Numbered from the stretch's first letter, positions 8,340-16,962 are shown. The stretch: 64,000 bases of DNA from JBFHIZ01 sp963666475 (GCA_963666475.2 CAXXJM010000001.1:124001-188000), one strand, 5' to 3'. Notes: a model not told the origin generated them from the sequence alone. Numbers and translations: made by a program.

Positions 8340-9041
8340 ATGAGAATAATAAAATATATATTTACAATTATGTGCAACAGTATATTTCTAGGTATAAACA
8401 TCATTAGTTTTATTTTATGCGTAACTACTGATATTATTAAATCGTTTTATCCAGAATTTGTAATAGATATAAAATGGTATTATTATTTTATAGTCTTAGT
8501 AATATCAGTTTTATATAGACAAGCAAAAATAAATATTGACCAGACCTCAGATGTAGCAATATCTATTTGTGAAAAAAGAACAAAACTTATGTCGGTGGGA
8601 GATGGATCGGTAATATTAGAGTTGAACATTCATAATAAAACAATAATAGATGATGCGTTAAGAAGTATAGTTGTGAGATATTCATCAAAAAATAAAGAAG
8701 AAAACATTTTTGATACAAGAAAGTGTATATTTACTAAAAGTCCTATTTCAAAAGATATGAATGATTTGAAGAAGCACATCAAAGAAGGCCGTGATGATGT
8801 AGTATTTCCACATGAACTTTCTGGAGGAAAGATAAATACTATGTATATAACCATTCCGTTTGATTCAAACAAAATTGTGGACAAGGAATCCTATTTTATG
8901 AACGAAAAACATGCTGTTTTTGAACTAGAGATTGAATTAATGAACAATATTATAAATAAGAGGTTTTCATATAGAAAACAAAGTATTCTTGATAAAATAA
9001 ACGAACACGCCGAAAATAAAAATATCGAAATCGATTTCTAA
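8340..9041 (+). CDS. Two-helix membrane protein with beta-rich cytoplasmic domain (accessory 'moron' gene)
   Basis: Two hydrophobic segments occupy residues about 5-30 and 46-62. The remaining 170 residues are soluble and beta-rich, with no Cys or obvious catalytic motif. Base composition is more A/T-rich than its neighbours. It has its own promoter and terminator (9051-9080) and interrupts the early and late blocks, so it is an independently expressed cargo gene. The 2TM plus beta-domain layout is like that of effector proteins such as Cap15 of CBASS defence, but I cannot show homology. GGGAGGAAT precedes the ATG. Confidence 0.5.
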   Translation: MRIIKYIFTIMCNSIFLGINIISFILCVTTDIIKSFYPEFVIDIKWYYYFIVLVISVLYRQAKINIDQTSDVAISICEKRTKLMSVGDGSVILELNIHNKTIIDDALRSIVVRYSSKNKEENIFDTRKCIFTKSPISKDMNDLKKHIKEGRDDVVFPHELSGGKINTMYITIPFDSNKIVDKESYFMNEKHAVFELEIELMNNIINKRFSYRKQSILDKINEHAENKNIEIDF

Positions 9042-9050
9042 ATCAGATTA

Positions 9051-9080
9051 ACCAACTATCAATATGGTAGTTGGTTTTTT
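9051..9080 (+). terminator. Intrinsic terminator
   Basis: Ten-base-pair stem ACCAACTATC / GGTAGTTGGT with an AATAT loop and six Ts ends the 8340-9041 unit. The bases after it, TTTTTTATTGCATAAAAA (9075-9092), recur after the terminator at 30574-30601. Confidence 0.9.
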
Positions 9081-9130
9081 ATTGCATAAAAAGTTTCTAC
9101 AAGGGCAGAATAAAGAAAGGAGGGAGTATA

Positions 9131-9547
9131 TTGTCAATAAAAAAGAACAGAAAAAGAAAATCGATATATCTAGAAGGGCACTATTGGGCTACAGAAAACA
9201 TTAAGTCAATCCAAGAACGGATCTATGGTAAAAACGTAGATCTATACTGCTTGAAGTCTCCAAAGTTTTCAGATATGCCAAAAGGAGGTTGTTCAAAGAA
9301 TACGTTAGAAGATAAAATCATTGATAAAGACGGCTTAGAAAAACGGATCGATCAATGCAGACAGAAAATCGAGGAGATTGAAGAAATTATTCATTCGATA
9401 GAAAATCAGCAGTATGTAGTTTTACTAGAATTGCGATACATTGACTACATGAAACTTGAGGAGGTAGCTAAAATTATGCATTTAAGCTATTCCAGAATCA
9501 TCGATATACATGCATCAGCGTTAGATTCGATTGAAATGCCTGCCTAA
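9131..9547 (+). CDS. Sigma-70 region 4-like phage late transcription regulator
   Basis: A 138-residue protein with a basic N-terminus, a central coiled segment and a C-terminal helix-turn-helix (MKLEEVAKIMHLSYSRIIDIHASAL) like sigma region 4. It resembles ArpU/RinA-type late regulators. TTG 9131 is the likely start because AAAGGAGGG (9116-9124) lies 6 bases upstream. Its position between early genes and the packaging module fits a switch that turns on the structural operon. Its DNA target is not evident, but the promoter-like region 9594-9624 is the first candidate. Confidence 0.7.
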   Translation: MSIKKNRKRKSIYLEGHYWATENIKSIQERIYGKNVDLYCLKSPKFSDMPKGGCSKNTLEDKIIDKDGLEKRIDQCRQKIEEIEEIIHSIENQQYVVLLELRYIDYMKLEEVAKIMHLSYSRIIDIHASALDSIEMPA

Positions 9548-9593
9548 TACAAGGTATGGTGGTATATAACAGTATAAATGTACAAAATGACGG

Positions 9594-9624
9594 TTCACAA
9601 TTTTTATTATGACTATGTTATTAT
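9594..9624 (+). promoter_or_regulatory. Possible late-operon promoter region
   Basis: TTCACA at 9594-9599 and TATTAT at 9619-9624 with a long 19-base spacer, lying between the late regulator and the packaging genes. A promoter dependent on the phage regulator would be expected to be poor for sigma A alone. Weak evidence. Confidence 0.3.
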
Positions 9625-9640
9625 GTAGGCAGAAGAAATG

Positions 9641-9667
9641 GCACAGGAGAGACACCTGTGCTTTTTT
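9641..9667 (+). terminator. Intrinsic terminator
   Basis: Stem GCACAGG (9641-9647) / CCTGTGC (9655-9661), loop AGAGACA, then six Ts. It separates the late regulator from the small gene at 9707 and could be a target for antitermination. Confidence 0.75.
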
Positions 9668-9706
9668 GTTGCAATTTTTAAAAATGGCAGCAGGAATGGA
9701 GAAGAA

Positions 9707-9883
9707 ATGAAGGTACTTCGAATCAGTGTAAATGAAAAGCCTAGAAGCTGCGTAGGGTGCCATTTAGCACCGGAATATAGAAGAGATTGTGGAGTGCTGA
9801 AAGAGAAGGTGCAAATCTCTGGAAGAATGATTTATAAGATGCCAGATCAGAGATGTAAGTTAGTTGTAATTGATGACAAATAA
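9707..9883 (+). CDS. Small cysteine-containing phage protein (58 aa)
   Basis: Begins MKVLRISVNEKPRSC and has CVGC, then DC and C residues in the second half, ending CKLVVIDDK. Short proteins with this cysteine layout are common in Clostridia prophages next to the late regulator; function unknown. ATG 9707 follows GGAGAAG with the TGGCAGCAGGA leader at 9685. An upstream in-frame ATG at 9638 would start inside the terminator hairpin and is unlikely. Confidence 0.5.
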   Translation: MKVLRISVNEKPRSCVGCHLAPEYRRDCGVLKEKVQISGRMIYKMPDQRCKLVVIDDK

Positions 9884-9885
9884 TA

Positions 9886-9942
9886 CGTGCAGTGAGTGGT
9901 ATATCTATCTGCCATATAGATCTCCTTTTCGCTCACTGCACG
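9886..9942. repeat. Long imperfect hairpin before the packaging genes
   Basis: Perfect 11-bp arms CGTGCAGTGAG (9886-9896) and CTCACTGCACG (9932-9942) enclose a second inverted repeat ATCTAT / ATAGAT. No T-run follows. Placement directly before the TerS-like gene makes a packaging (cos/pac) or antitermination site conceivable. Confidence 0.7.
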
Positions 9943-9961
9943 ATTCGTAAGGATGGTGCAT

Positions 9962-10432
9962 ATGGGAAGACCAAGCAAGAAAGACATAGTACTAAAAAAC
10001 TTAGATAAAATCGAGCAGTGGTCTTCAGAGGGGCTATTCCTACATGAAATAGCTGATAAGCTGGGTGTATCTGCATCTACATTGCAAAAATATAAATCAG
10101 GATCGAAAGAAATCGAAGATAGCATTGCAAAAGGCAGGAAACCAGCTGTAAAAAATATGGAGGCTATCGCTTATAAATCAGCATGCGGCTCAGAACGCAT
10201 AGTGACTAGACATACAAAAATTAAGAAAATTGAGTACTGGGAAAATGGCAAGAAGAAAAAGGAATGGGAAGAGATTGCAGAATATGAAGAACTTGAGATC
10301 ACAGAGCCAAATATGGCAGCACTTATCTTCTTGTTAAAGAATTGGGCAAAATATGCAAACGAGCCACAAATCATTGGCCTTCGAAAGAAAGAGTATGAAC
10401 TTAAAAAACAACAGGCAGACAGCGAGTGGTAA
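9962..10432 (+). CDS. Terminase small-subunit-like helix-turn-helix protein
   Basis: A 156-residue protein starting MGRPSKKD, with a helix-turn-helix (LHEIADKLGVSASTLQKYK) near residue 30. The C-terminal segment AALIFLLKNWAKYANEPQI matches the WLKN-R-P-x-x-W signature seen in TerS-like phage DNA-binding proteins. Such proteins recognise packaging sites. A second TerS candidate of the P27 family lies at 11776, so one of the two may be a regulator. ATG 9962 is preferred to 9953 because GGATGG gives better spacing. Confidence 0.6.
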   Translation: MGRPSKKDIVLKNLDKIEQWSSEGLFLHEIADKLGVSASTLQKYKSGSKEIEDSIAKGRKPAVKNMEAIAYKSACGSERIVTRHTKIKKIEYWENGKKKKEWEEIAEYEELEITEPNMAALIFLLKNWAKYANEPQIIGLRKKEYELKKQQADSEW

Positions 10433-10441
10433 GGAGAACAT

Positions 10442-11125
10442 GTGAACTTATACAATTTTTATCGTTCGAAAGAATGGACCGATCTGTTACAGATATTAAA
10501 GTTGGAAAGACTTGATCATCAGGGGAATATCATATGCGCACATTGCGGGAAACCAATTGTGAAAGCTTATGACTGCATTGGCCATCATAAAATATATCTG
10601 ACAGAACTGAACTATATAGATGTCACGATTAGTTTAAATCCAGAGAACATTGATCTAGTGCATCACAAATGTCACAACATCATACATAACAAATTATCAA
10701 ATAGCGGAAGACAAGTATATATAGTATATGGATCACCACTGAGTGGGAAAACTTCTTACGTGAACGAGATTGCAGAGCAGGGCGATTTGATCATAGACAT
10801 TGATAGCATATGGCAATGTGTCAGCGGATGCGATAGATATGTGAAACCAAAGAAATTAAACGCAGTAGTATTCAGTGTAAGAGATAAGCTTCTTGATGCA
10901 GTGAAGTACAGGCAAGGCAAATGGTCCAATGCATATGTGATTGGTGGATATCCTTTACAAGGAGAAAGAGAACGCCTAATTGACACTCTAGGCGCAAGAG
11001 AAATATATATTGAATCAACAAAGGAAGAGTGCTTACTGAGATTGAAAGAAGATGTATATAGAGATGAAAAAGAATGGAGCAAGTATATTGATTCTTGGTG
11101 GAGACAATATCAAGGGACCTATTGA
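10442..11125 (+). CDS. HNH endonuclease fused to a P-loop kinase-like domain
   Basis: Residues 1-85 are an HNH nuclease domain with CAHCG, GHHKI and VHHKCHNIIH (zinc Cys plus His-Asn-His). Residues 92-227 are a P-loop kinase-like domain with Walker A GSPLSGKTS (97-105) and an early Asp pair DIDSIW. The second half resembles small AAA_33/polynucleotide-kinase-type proteins. HNH enzymes next to terminase genes help cut concatemers in cos phages. Start is GTG 10442 after AAGGAGAA; the overlapping ATG at 10440 reads straight into TGA. Confidence 0.75.
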   Translation: MNLYNFYRSKEWTDLLQILKLERLDHQGNIICAHCGKPIVKAYDCIGHHKIYLTELNYIDVTISLNPENIDLVHHKCHNIIHNKLSNSGRQVYIVYGSPLSGKTSYVNEIAEQGDLIIDIDSIWQCVSGCDRYVKPKKLNAVVFSVRDKLLDAVKYRQGKWSNAYVIGGYPLQGERERLIDTLGAREIYIESTKEECLLRLKEDVYRDEKEWSKYIDSWWRQYQGTY

Positions 11126-11158
11126 CACCCCCACTCTTTCAACATATTTAAAATAAAA

Positions 11159-11180
11159 AGGGACTGTTAGTGGTTCCTTT
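11159..11180 (+). terminator. Weak intrinsic terminator
   Basis: Six-base stem AGGGAC / GTTCCT with one G-T pair, loop of eight, then TTTCTTTC. It lies in the 168-base gap before 11294. The same gap holds an inverted repeat ATAAACG-AAAAAA-CGTTTAT near 11229-11248 and no gene. Confidence 0.4.
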
Positions 11181-11293
11181 CTTTCGCAGAAATGAAATTT
11201 GAACGAGATTTTTCTGAAATGAATCGAGATAAACGAAAAAACGTTTATATAAATTAAGAACAAATAACAATTATTAGTTTAAAGGAGGCAATT

Positions 11294-11599
11294 ATGAAAG
11301 TAAAAGCAATCAAACCATTTTATGACAGAGAAGCTAAGAAAAACAGAAAAGTAGATGAAGAATTTACTACAACAAAAAAAAGAGCTGAAGAATTAAGCTC
11401 TGAAAAGAACAGAAGAAAAGAAATTTTAGTAGTTATTTTAGACGAGGAAGATCCTCCAAAAGATCCAGCAAAGGAAGAACAAAACGAAAAAACAGATGGG
11501 AAAGCTACAGATGGTGAACCAGGCAAGGAAGCAGAGGAAACGACAGAAAAAGCATCTAAAGAAAAAGTAGACAAGGAAGCATCAAAAGGAGATAAATAA
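11294..11599 (+). CDS. Small highly charged structural-operon protein
   Basis: A 101-residue protein. The first 50 residues (MKVKAIKPFYDREAKKNRKVDEEF...) form a compact beta/alpha module seen in many phage head operons. The last 50 are a Lys/Glu/Asp/Thr-rich tail, probably disordered. AAAGGAGG precedes the ATG. In other Firmicutes phages a similar short module lies near the capsid genes, but its role is not settled. Confidence 0.5.
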   Translation: MKVKAIKPFYDREAKKNRKVDEEFTTTKKRAEELSSEKNRRKEILVVILDEEDPPKDPAKEEQNEKTDGKATDGEPGKEAEETTEKASKEKVDKEASKGDK

Positions 11600-11601
11600 T
11601 C

Positions 11602-11775
11602 ATGTATGAACAGGTTGATAATGCAGATGCGATGAGTGAGATAAATGCAGGAGAAGAGATGCATGTTGTTGATATTAAGACTTCGCGCGTTATTTCTTGC
11701 GCAAGTATGACGATCAGTGCAATTAAAAGTTTTGTTGAAAGAGATGATGTTATGTTTTTTAAGACTGTGAGTTAA
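11602..11775 (+). CDS. Small phage protein (57 aa)
   Basis: An open frame from ATG 11602 to TAA 11773-11775, packed between two genes: it begins 2 bases after one and abuts the next start (TAAATG). The product (MYEQVDNADAMSEIN...) is acidic at the N-terminus and ends hydrophobic (DDVMFFKTVS). AAAGGAG lies about 11 bases upstream, a long but usable distance. Placement argues it is real; no family recognised. Confidence 0.55.
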   Translation: MYEQVDNADAMSEINAGEEMHVVDIKTSRVISCASMTISAIKSFVERDDVMFFKTVS

Positions 11776-12105
11776 ATGGGTAGAAAAGAAGAGCTGCTGA
11801 AAATTATCGGAGATGAGAGTTTGGAACTTTCCAAACAAATGGTAGAAGAAGCTGTTTTTTTAGAAGGGAAGTTAATCGAGTTAAAGAAACTCCCATTTAT
11901 CAAAGTGAATCCGAAAAATCCGCTACAGCAAAAGGTGGAGCCAGCAGCAAAGCTATACAAAGAATTCTTACAACAATATATCAATTGCATAAAAATGATC
12001 GAAAATATAATTTATCAAGAAAAACGTTTACAAGGAGAAGAGGTCAAAGAGTCGCCACTTAGGGAATGGAAAGGAATGTTCGATCATGATATGGACGCCG
12101 GATAA
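11776..12105 (+). CDS. Terminase small subunit, P27 family-like
   Basis: A 109-residue helical protein with KKLPFIKVNPKNPLQQKVEPAAKLYKEFLQQY, the signature region of short P27-type small terminase subunits, and ending ESPLREWKGMF. It would bind phage DNA and load TerL. It ends 20 bases inside the TerL gene, the usual translational coupling. Two TerS-like genes in one module is unusual; this one, next to TerL, is the stronger candidate. Confidence 0.75.
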   Translation: MGRKEELLKIIGDESLELSKQMVEEAVFLEGKLIELKKLPFIKVNPKNPLQQKVEPAAKLYKEFLQQYINCIKMIENIIYQEKRLQGEEVKESPLREWKGMFDHDMDAG

Positions 12106-13777
12106 TAGTTTTTTACTAAGATATCATGCGGAAATTGAAGCAGGGAGCATTATCGTTGGGCAGGAACTCTGGATAGAACTTGAACGCCTGAAAGAAGATA
12201 TTATTTCCGATGCGTATATATATGATACGAAAGATGCAATTTATCGAATGCATTTTATGGAAAACTGCGTTCGATTGACAAAAAGTCCGTACTATAATCG
12301 GCCAATGATTTTGATGTTGTGGCAAAAAGCATTCATTGAAGCGGTTTATAGTTTTAAAATGCGAGAAACGACTTTCAGACGCTTTAAAAAAGTTCTATTA
12401 CTCATCGCAAGAAAAAATACAAAAAGTGAAACTTGTAGTGCGCTTGGACTTTCGGAGTTTATACTTGGAAATCCTGGAGCAGACATTGTATGCAGTTCGA
12501 ATGACGATAACCAAGCAAGCATTATTTACGACACCATTGATACAATGCGATTATTGGTTGATCCGGATGGATTAGATACTCATAAGAACCAAAGATTTAT
12601 TTTGAATAAAAATACAAATACAAAGATATTCAAATTGTCCGATCGGACAAAGAATAAGGAAGGTCGTAATATTGATACGGCCTTCTTGGATGAAAGTCAT
12701 GAGATGAAAGACAACATCATTGCAAAATCTATCATACAGTCACAAAGTCTGAAAGATGAACCATTATTTATTAATTTAACGACGGAAGGATTTGTGGTAG
12801 ATGGATTTTTAGATGAAGAGTTAACAAAATATCGCGCGGTTGCATCGGGAGAAGATGATGGAATCGCAGCAGAAAGAATGCTTCCGTGGCTATATACACA
12901 GGACTCGGAACAAGAAGTTTGGCAAAACCCATCAAGCTGGGTAAAAAGCAATCCGACACTTGGGATTGTAAAAAAATGGGATTACTTGTACGAGCAAGTA
13001 GACGAAGCGAAGAAATCCAAGGGGGATCGTATTTTCGTCCTAGCAAAGGATTTTAATATAAAGCAAAACAAGGCGCAGGCATGGCTTGATCTTGAAGATT
13101 ACGACTACAAAGCTGTATATAATTTGGAAGAGTTGCGAGGTTCCTTTGCGCTTGGAGCAGTCGATTTATCGGAAACGACAGATTTAACTTGCGCAAAAAT
13201 ACTTATGCAAAAAAAGGATGACCCATCAAAATACATCCATACGATGTACTTTATACCAGAGTCAAAAATAGAAGAACAAAGCGATTGGAACGCTGGAGCA
13301 AGATACAAGGAATGGGCGGACCTAGGATTAATTACAATAACCGAGGGGAATGATATTGATCTTGGTAAAGTTGCTGATTGGTTTTATTCTCTATACCAGG
13401 AATATGACATCAGACTATATAAGTGCGGATATGATCAAAGATTTAGTAGAGATTGGATCAATCGTATGGAATTTTATGGATGGATGAAGTCGAATAATGA
13501 CTTGGTGCTAATTCCTCAAAATGCACAAACGTTAAGCAATGCGATGAAATTGCATGAAGCAGATTTAAAACACAAGGTTGTAAACTACAATGAAAATATT
13601 GTAGATAAATGGTGCTATAAAAATGCAGCAGTTAAGGTAAATGATTTAAGGCAATGCCTTTGCGTAAAAATGGAAACAGAAAAAAGAATTGATGGAGCAG
13701 TAACATCAATTATTCTATACGAAATGTATCGACAAAACAGGACGGAGTGGAATCAAATGATTGGAGGATTAAAATAA
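12086..13777 (+). CDS. Terminase large subunit
   Basis: The 563-residue packaging motor. The ATPase domain has an atypical Walker A region LLLIARKNTKSE (about 104-115) and Walker B FLDESHE (200-206, with E203 catalytic). The C-terminal nuclease domain begins at GAVDLSETTDL with an acidic residue for metal binding, followed by GYDQRFSRDW. Length and order match P27-type phage TerL. Its stop overlaps the portal start (TAATG). Confidence 0.9.
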   Translation: MIWTPDNSFLLRYHAEIEAGSIIVGQELWIELERLKEDIISDAYIYDTKDAIYRMHFMENCVRLTKSPYYNRPMILMLWQKAFIEAVYSFKMRETTFRRFKKVLLLIARKNTKSETCSALGLSEFILGNPGADIVCSSNDDNQASIIYDTIDTMRLLVDPDGLDTHKNQRFILNKNTNTKIFKLSDRTKNKEGRNIDTAFLDESHEMKDNIIAKSIIQSQSLKDEPLFINLTTEGFVVDGFLDEELTKYRAVASGEDDGIAAERMLPWLYTQDSEQEVWQNPSSWVKSNPTLGIVKKWDYLYEQVDEAKKSKGDRIFVLAKDFNIKQNKAQAWLDLEDYDYKAVYNLEELRGSFALGAVDLSETTDLTCAKILMQKKDDPSKYIHTMYFIPESKIEEQSDWNAGARYKEWADLGLITITEGNDIDLGKVADWFYSLYQEYDIRLYKCGYDQRFSRDWINRMEFYGWMKSNNDLVLIPQNAQTLSNAMKLHEADLKHKVVNYNENIVDKWCYKNAAVKVNDLRQCLCVKMETEKRIDGAVTSIILYEMYRQNRTEWNQMIGGLK

Positions 13778-15045
13778 TGGGCTGGCTGAGCAATCTGATT
13801 AGTAAGTTTAGTGAGACAATAAGCGAAAAAAGATACGCCGAAGTTATGAACGGATATTCGCCGATATTTAGCCAGTTCGGGACAGATATTTATGCATCGG
13901 ATGTCGTACAGCAGGCAATAGGATGCATCGTATCTGAGGTGAAAAAGTTACAAATTGAACATATTCGTGAAGTTAGCAGTGACTATATGACGATAAATGA
14001 CGATCTATCAAGAGTATTAAAACGGCCAAATCAACTAATGACCATGAGTGATTTTTTAGAGAAAATCACATGGTTATTGTTTTTAAATTACAATGTATTT
14101 ATCATACCAACATATTACGAATGGAAAGATAAAAAAACAGGAAAGACAAGAAAAAAATACGACGGACTTTATCCAATTCAACCTTCACAAGTAGAATTTA
14201 TTGAAGATCCGTCGAATAATCTATATGTAAAATTCCGATTTACAAATGGAACGGAGTATACATTAAACTATCGAGATATAATTCACATCAAGAAAAATTA
14301 TAGTGTAAATCAATACATGGGAGGAAATGAACAAGGACAGCCAGACAATGGACCTTTATTAAAAACGCTCAACTTGAACCATCAATTACTACAAGGAATA
14401 GCAAAAGCGATGAATGCGTCGTATACCGTGAGTGGGGTCGTTAAGTTTAATCAAATGCTTGATGGAGGAAAAACGGAAGCTGCATTGAAAGAATTAGAAA
14501 AAAAGTTACAACGATCAGAAAGCGGATTTCTCCCTCTAGATATCAAAGCAGATTTTATGCCACTGAAAAAAGATGTAAAATTAATAGACGGTAAAACACT
14601 GGAGTTTATTGATAGTAAGATTATTCGTAACTACGGAACTTCCCTTGCTATATTGACAGGGGATTTTACAAAAGAGCAATATGCTGCATTTTATCAAAAA
14701 GCAATCGAACCAATTGTTATATCGTATGGACAAGGTTTCGAAAAAACACTAATTAGCGACAATCAATTTGGTCGAGGGAATCGTATTAAGCTCTTTCCAG
14801 CGGAGCTTATTTTTATGTCAACAGATCAGACACTTGAAATGATTCGTTTGTTAGGAGATTCGGGAACATTATATGAAAATGAAAAACGTGTAGCGCTTGG
14901 TAAGAAACCTTTAAAGGAATTGGAAGGAATTCGAATGCAGTCGCTAAACTATATTAATTCAGATTTGGCAGCAGAATATCAGGTTACAAATAAAAATAAG
15001 GCAGGAGGAAATGAAGATGGACAAGAAGGTTCAGGAGATGCTTAA
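13777..15045 (+). CDS. Phage portal protein, HK97 family
   Basis: A 422-residue portal subunit; twelve copies form the DNA gate at the capsid vertex. Typical features are MGWLSN at the N-terminus, the wing region (GLYPIQPSQVEF), a long stem helix region around TGDFTKEQYAAFYQKAIEPIV and a disordered Gly/Glu C-terminus. ATG 13777 is chosen because GGAGG (13763-13767) lies upstream. It overlaps the protease gene. Confidence 0.93.
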   Translation: MGWLSNLISKFSETISEKRYAEVMNGYSPIFSQFGTDIYASDVVQQAIGCIVSEVKKLQIEHIREVSSDYMTINDDLSRVLKRPNQLMTMSDFLEKITWLLFLNYNVFIIPTYYEWKDKKTGKTRKKYDGLYPIQPSQVEFIEDPSNNLYVKFRFTNGTEYTLNYRDIIHIKKNYSVNQYMGGNEQGQPDNGPLLKTLNLNHQLLQGIAKAMNASYTVSGVVKFNQMLDGGKTEAALKELEKKLQRSESGFLPLDIKADFMPLKKDVKLIDGKTLEFIDSKIIRNYGTSLAILTGDFTKEQYAAFYQKAIEPIVISYGQGFEKTLISDNQFGRGNRIKLFPAELIFMSTDQTLEMIRLLGDSGTLYENEKRVALGKKPLKELEGIRMQSLNYINSDLAAEYQVTNKNKAGGNEDGQEGSGDA

Positions 15046-15676
15046 AATGGAGAAGAGAGTTCTTCGGAAGTATGATTTTGAGATTCGCGCACAGCACGAT
15101 GAAACACGTGGTGATTACATTGAGGGAATCCCAATTGTGTATGATTCTAAAACGGATATAGGATATTTTGACGAGATCATTGAGCGAGGAGCACTCGACA
15201 ATGCAGATTTAAAAGATGTCCGATTTTTAGTGAATCATAATTTGGATATGATTCCACTTGCAAGAAGTAGAAACAACAATGAAAATTCAACGATGCAACT
15301 TCAAATTGTATTTGAAGGGCTGAAAGTAAGAATTAATCTAGATACAGAAAACAATTCAGAAGCAAGAAATTTATTTAGTGCTATTAAGCGTGGAGACATT
15401 ACAGGTATGTCGTTCATGTTTAGTATAAAGAAACAAGAGTGGGATGAGCTGGAAAGTGAACACCCAACAAGACGTATTCTAGAAATTGCACAGGTATTCG
15501 AAGTATCTGCAGTGACATTTCCGGCATACGACGAAACAGAGATTTCAGCAAGAGACAAAAGAGCACTGGATAGTGCGAAACTTGCACTGGACAGTGCTCG
15601 TAGTCGCTCACTGGATAGTGAGGAGAACGAACTGGAATTAGAAAAAGCAAAGAATAGAAACAAATTATTACTGTAG
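15017..15676 (+). CDS. HK97-type prohead protease
   Basis: Serine protease that matures the capsid. H74 (FLVNHN) and S132 (ITGMSFMF) are in the expected places, and EVSAVTFPAYDETEIS matches the conserved C-terminal motif. The last 50 residues are a repeated LDSA/RSLDS helical tail, probably scaffold-like. ATG 15017 fits GGAGG at 15004-15008; another ATG six bases earlier is too close to it. 219 residues, normal length. Confidence 0.92.
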   Translation: MDKKVQEMLKMEKRVLRKYDFEIRAQHDETRGDYIEGIPIVYDSKTDIGYFDEIIERGALDNADLKDVRFLVNHNLDMIPLARSRNNNENSTMQLQIVFEGLKVRINLDTENNSEARNLFSAIKRGDITGMSFMFSIKKQEWDELESEHPTRRILEIAQVFEVSAVTFPAYDETEISARDKRALDSAKLALDSARSRSLDSEENELELEKAKNRNKLLL

Positions 15677-15717
15677 GCAATGCATAGGGCATTACTTTTT
15701 TATTGGGAGGAAAACAA

Positions 15718-16962
15718 ATGGATAAATTTTTACGAGATTTAATCAAAAGAAAAAAAGCAGAACTAAAAAAACTTGAGGAACGTTCAAATGCATCGACGGA
15801 TCTTGCAGAAGTAAGAGCCATTGGAGAAAACATTGATTCAATCAAAGAAGAAATACGTTCAGCAGAAGCAGAACTAGATAAAATCGAAAAAATCGAAAAT
15901 GAAGATGGAATAGAAGGTGACGACGGTACAGAAGGAAGAAGTGGAATTCCTGAAGGAACAGAACTTCGAAATGGCGTTGTGGTAGGAACATTTGGAATTG
16001 GAAAAAATTCAAAGAGATCAGAAGACGATGAGAACATCGAATACCGAAAAGCATTCATGGAATATGTAATGAGAGGGACACCTATTCCGGCAGAACTCAG
16101 AGCGGATGCGTCGACGACGACTTCAGACGCAGGAAACGCTATTCCGACGATGCTGGTAAATCAGATTGTAGAAAAATTTGATCATGTAGGAATGATTCTA
16201 CCACTTATTACAAAAACGTCATATGCAGCAGGAATTGAAATTCCTACATCTTCGCTAAAACCAGTAGCAAGCTGGGTATCAGAGGGAGCAGGATCAGACA
16301 AACAAAAGAAAACGACTGCGAAAATTACATTTTCTTATTTCAAACTTCGTTGCGAGATTTCTATGTCAATGGAAGTTGGAACCATGGCATTGTCTGCATT
16401 TGAGGCAAAATTTGTTGAAAATGTAACAAAAGCAATGGTATATGCAATTGAAGAAGCAATAGTAAATGGTACCGGAACTGGACAACCAAAAGGAATTTTA
16501 ACAGAAACGGCTCCTACTACTGTGACAATTGTGGATGGCGTAGTTACATATAAAACGTTATGCGATATGGAAGCGGCGATACCAGAAGAATATGAAGCAA
16601 CAGCAAAATGGTGCATGAGTAAAAAAACCTTCATGCACTGCATGTCCATCACGGATGACGCAGGACAACCAGTTGCTCGCGTGAACTATGGTGTTGAAGG
16701 TAAAATTGAACGCACGATTCTGGGCAGAGAAGTTGTAATGGCTTCGAAATATATGCCAAATATTGATGCAGAGACAGCAGAGACAGTTGCATTTGCATTT
16801 GATTTTGCTGAGTATGTTTTAAATACCATTTACGACATGGGAATCTCAAAGAAACAAGATTGGGACACAGAGGATCTATTGACAAAAGCAGTAATGTCAG
16901 CAGATGGAAAAGTAATCTCTACAGATTCTCTTGTAAAAGTGGATAACACTCTAGGTGCATAG
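15718..16962 (+). CDS. Major capsid protein, HK97 fold
   Basis: A 414-residue capsid protein. Residues 1-65 are a charged coiled coil (delta/scaffold domain), residues 70-100 a flexible acidic linker, and the rest the HK97 core with EIPTSSLKPVASWVSEGA, NGTGTGQPKGIL and GREVVMA. The protease upstream probably removes the N-terminal part. GGGAGG precedes ATG 15718. Confidence 0.93.
   Translation: MDKFLRDLIKRKKAELKKLEERSNASTDLAEVRAIGENIDSIKEEIRSAEAELDKIEKIENEDGIEGDDGTEGRSGIPEGTELRNGVVVGTFGIGKNSKRSEDDENIEYRKAFMEYVMRGTPIPAELRADASTTTSDAGNAIPTMLVNQIVEKFDHVGMILPLITKTSYAAGIEIPTSSLKPVASWVSEGAGSDKQKKTTAKITFSYFKLRCEISMSMEVGTMALSAFEAKFVENVTKAMVYAIEEAIVNGTGTGQPKGILTETAPTTVTIVDGVVTYKTLCDMEAAIPEEYEATAKWCMSKKTFMHCMSITDDAGQPVARVNYGVEGKIERTILGREVVMASKYMPNIDAETAETVAFAFDFAEYVLNTIYDMGISKKQDWDTEDLLTKAVMSADGKVISTDSLVKVDNTLGA

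Noticed and set aside
15420..16058. 212-codon minus-strand open frame
   Set aside because: Antisense to the capsid and protease genes, no ribosome site.
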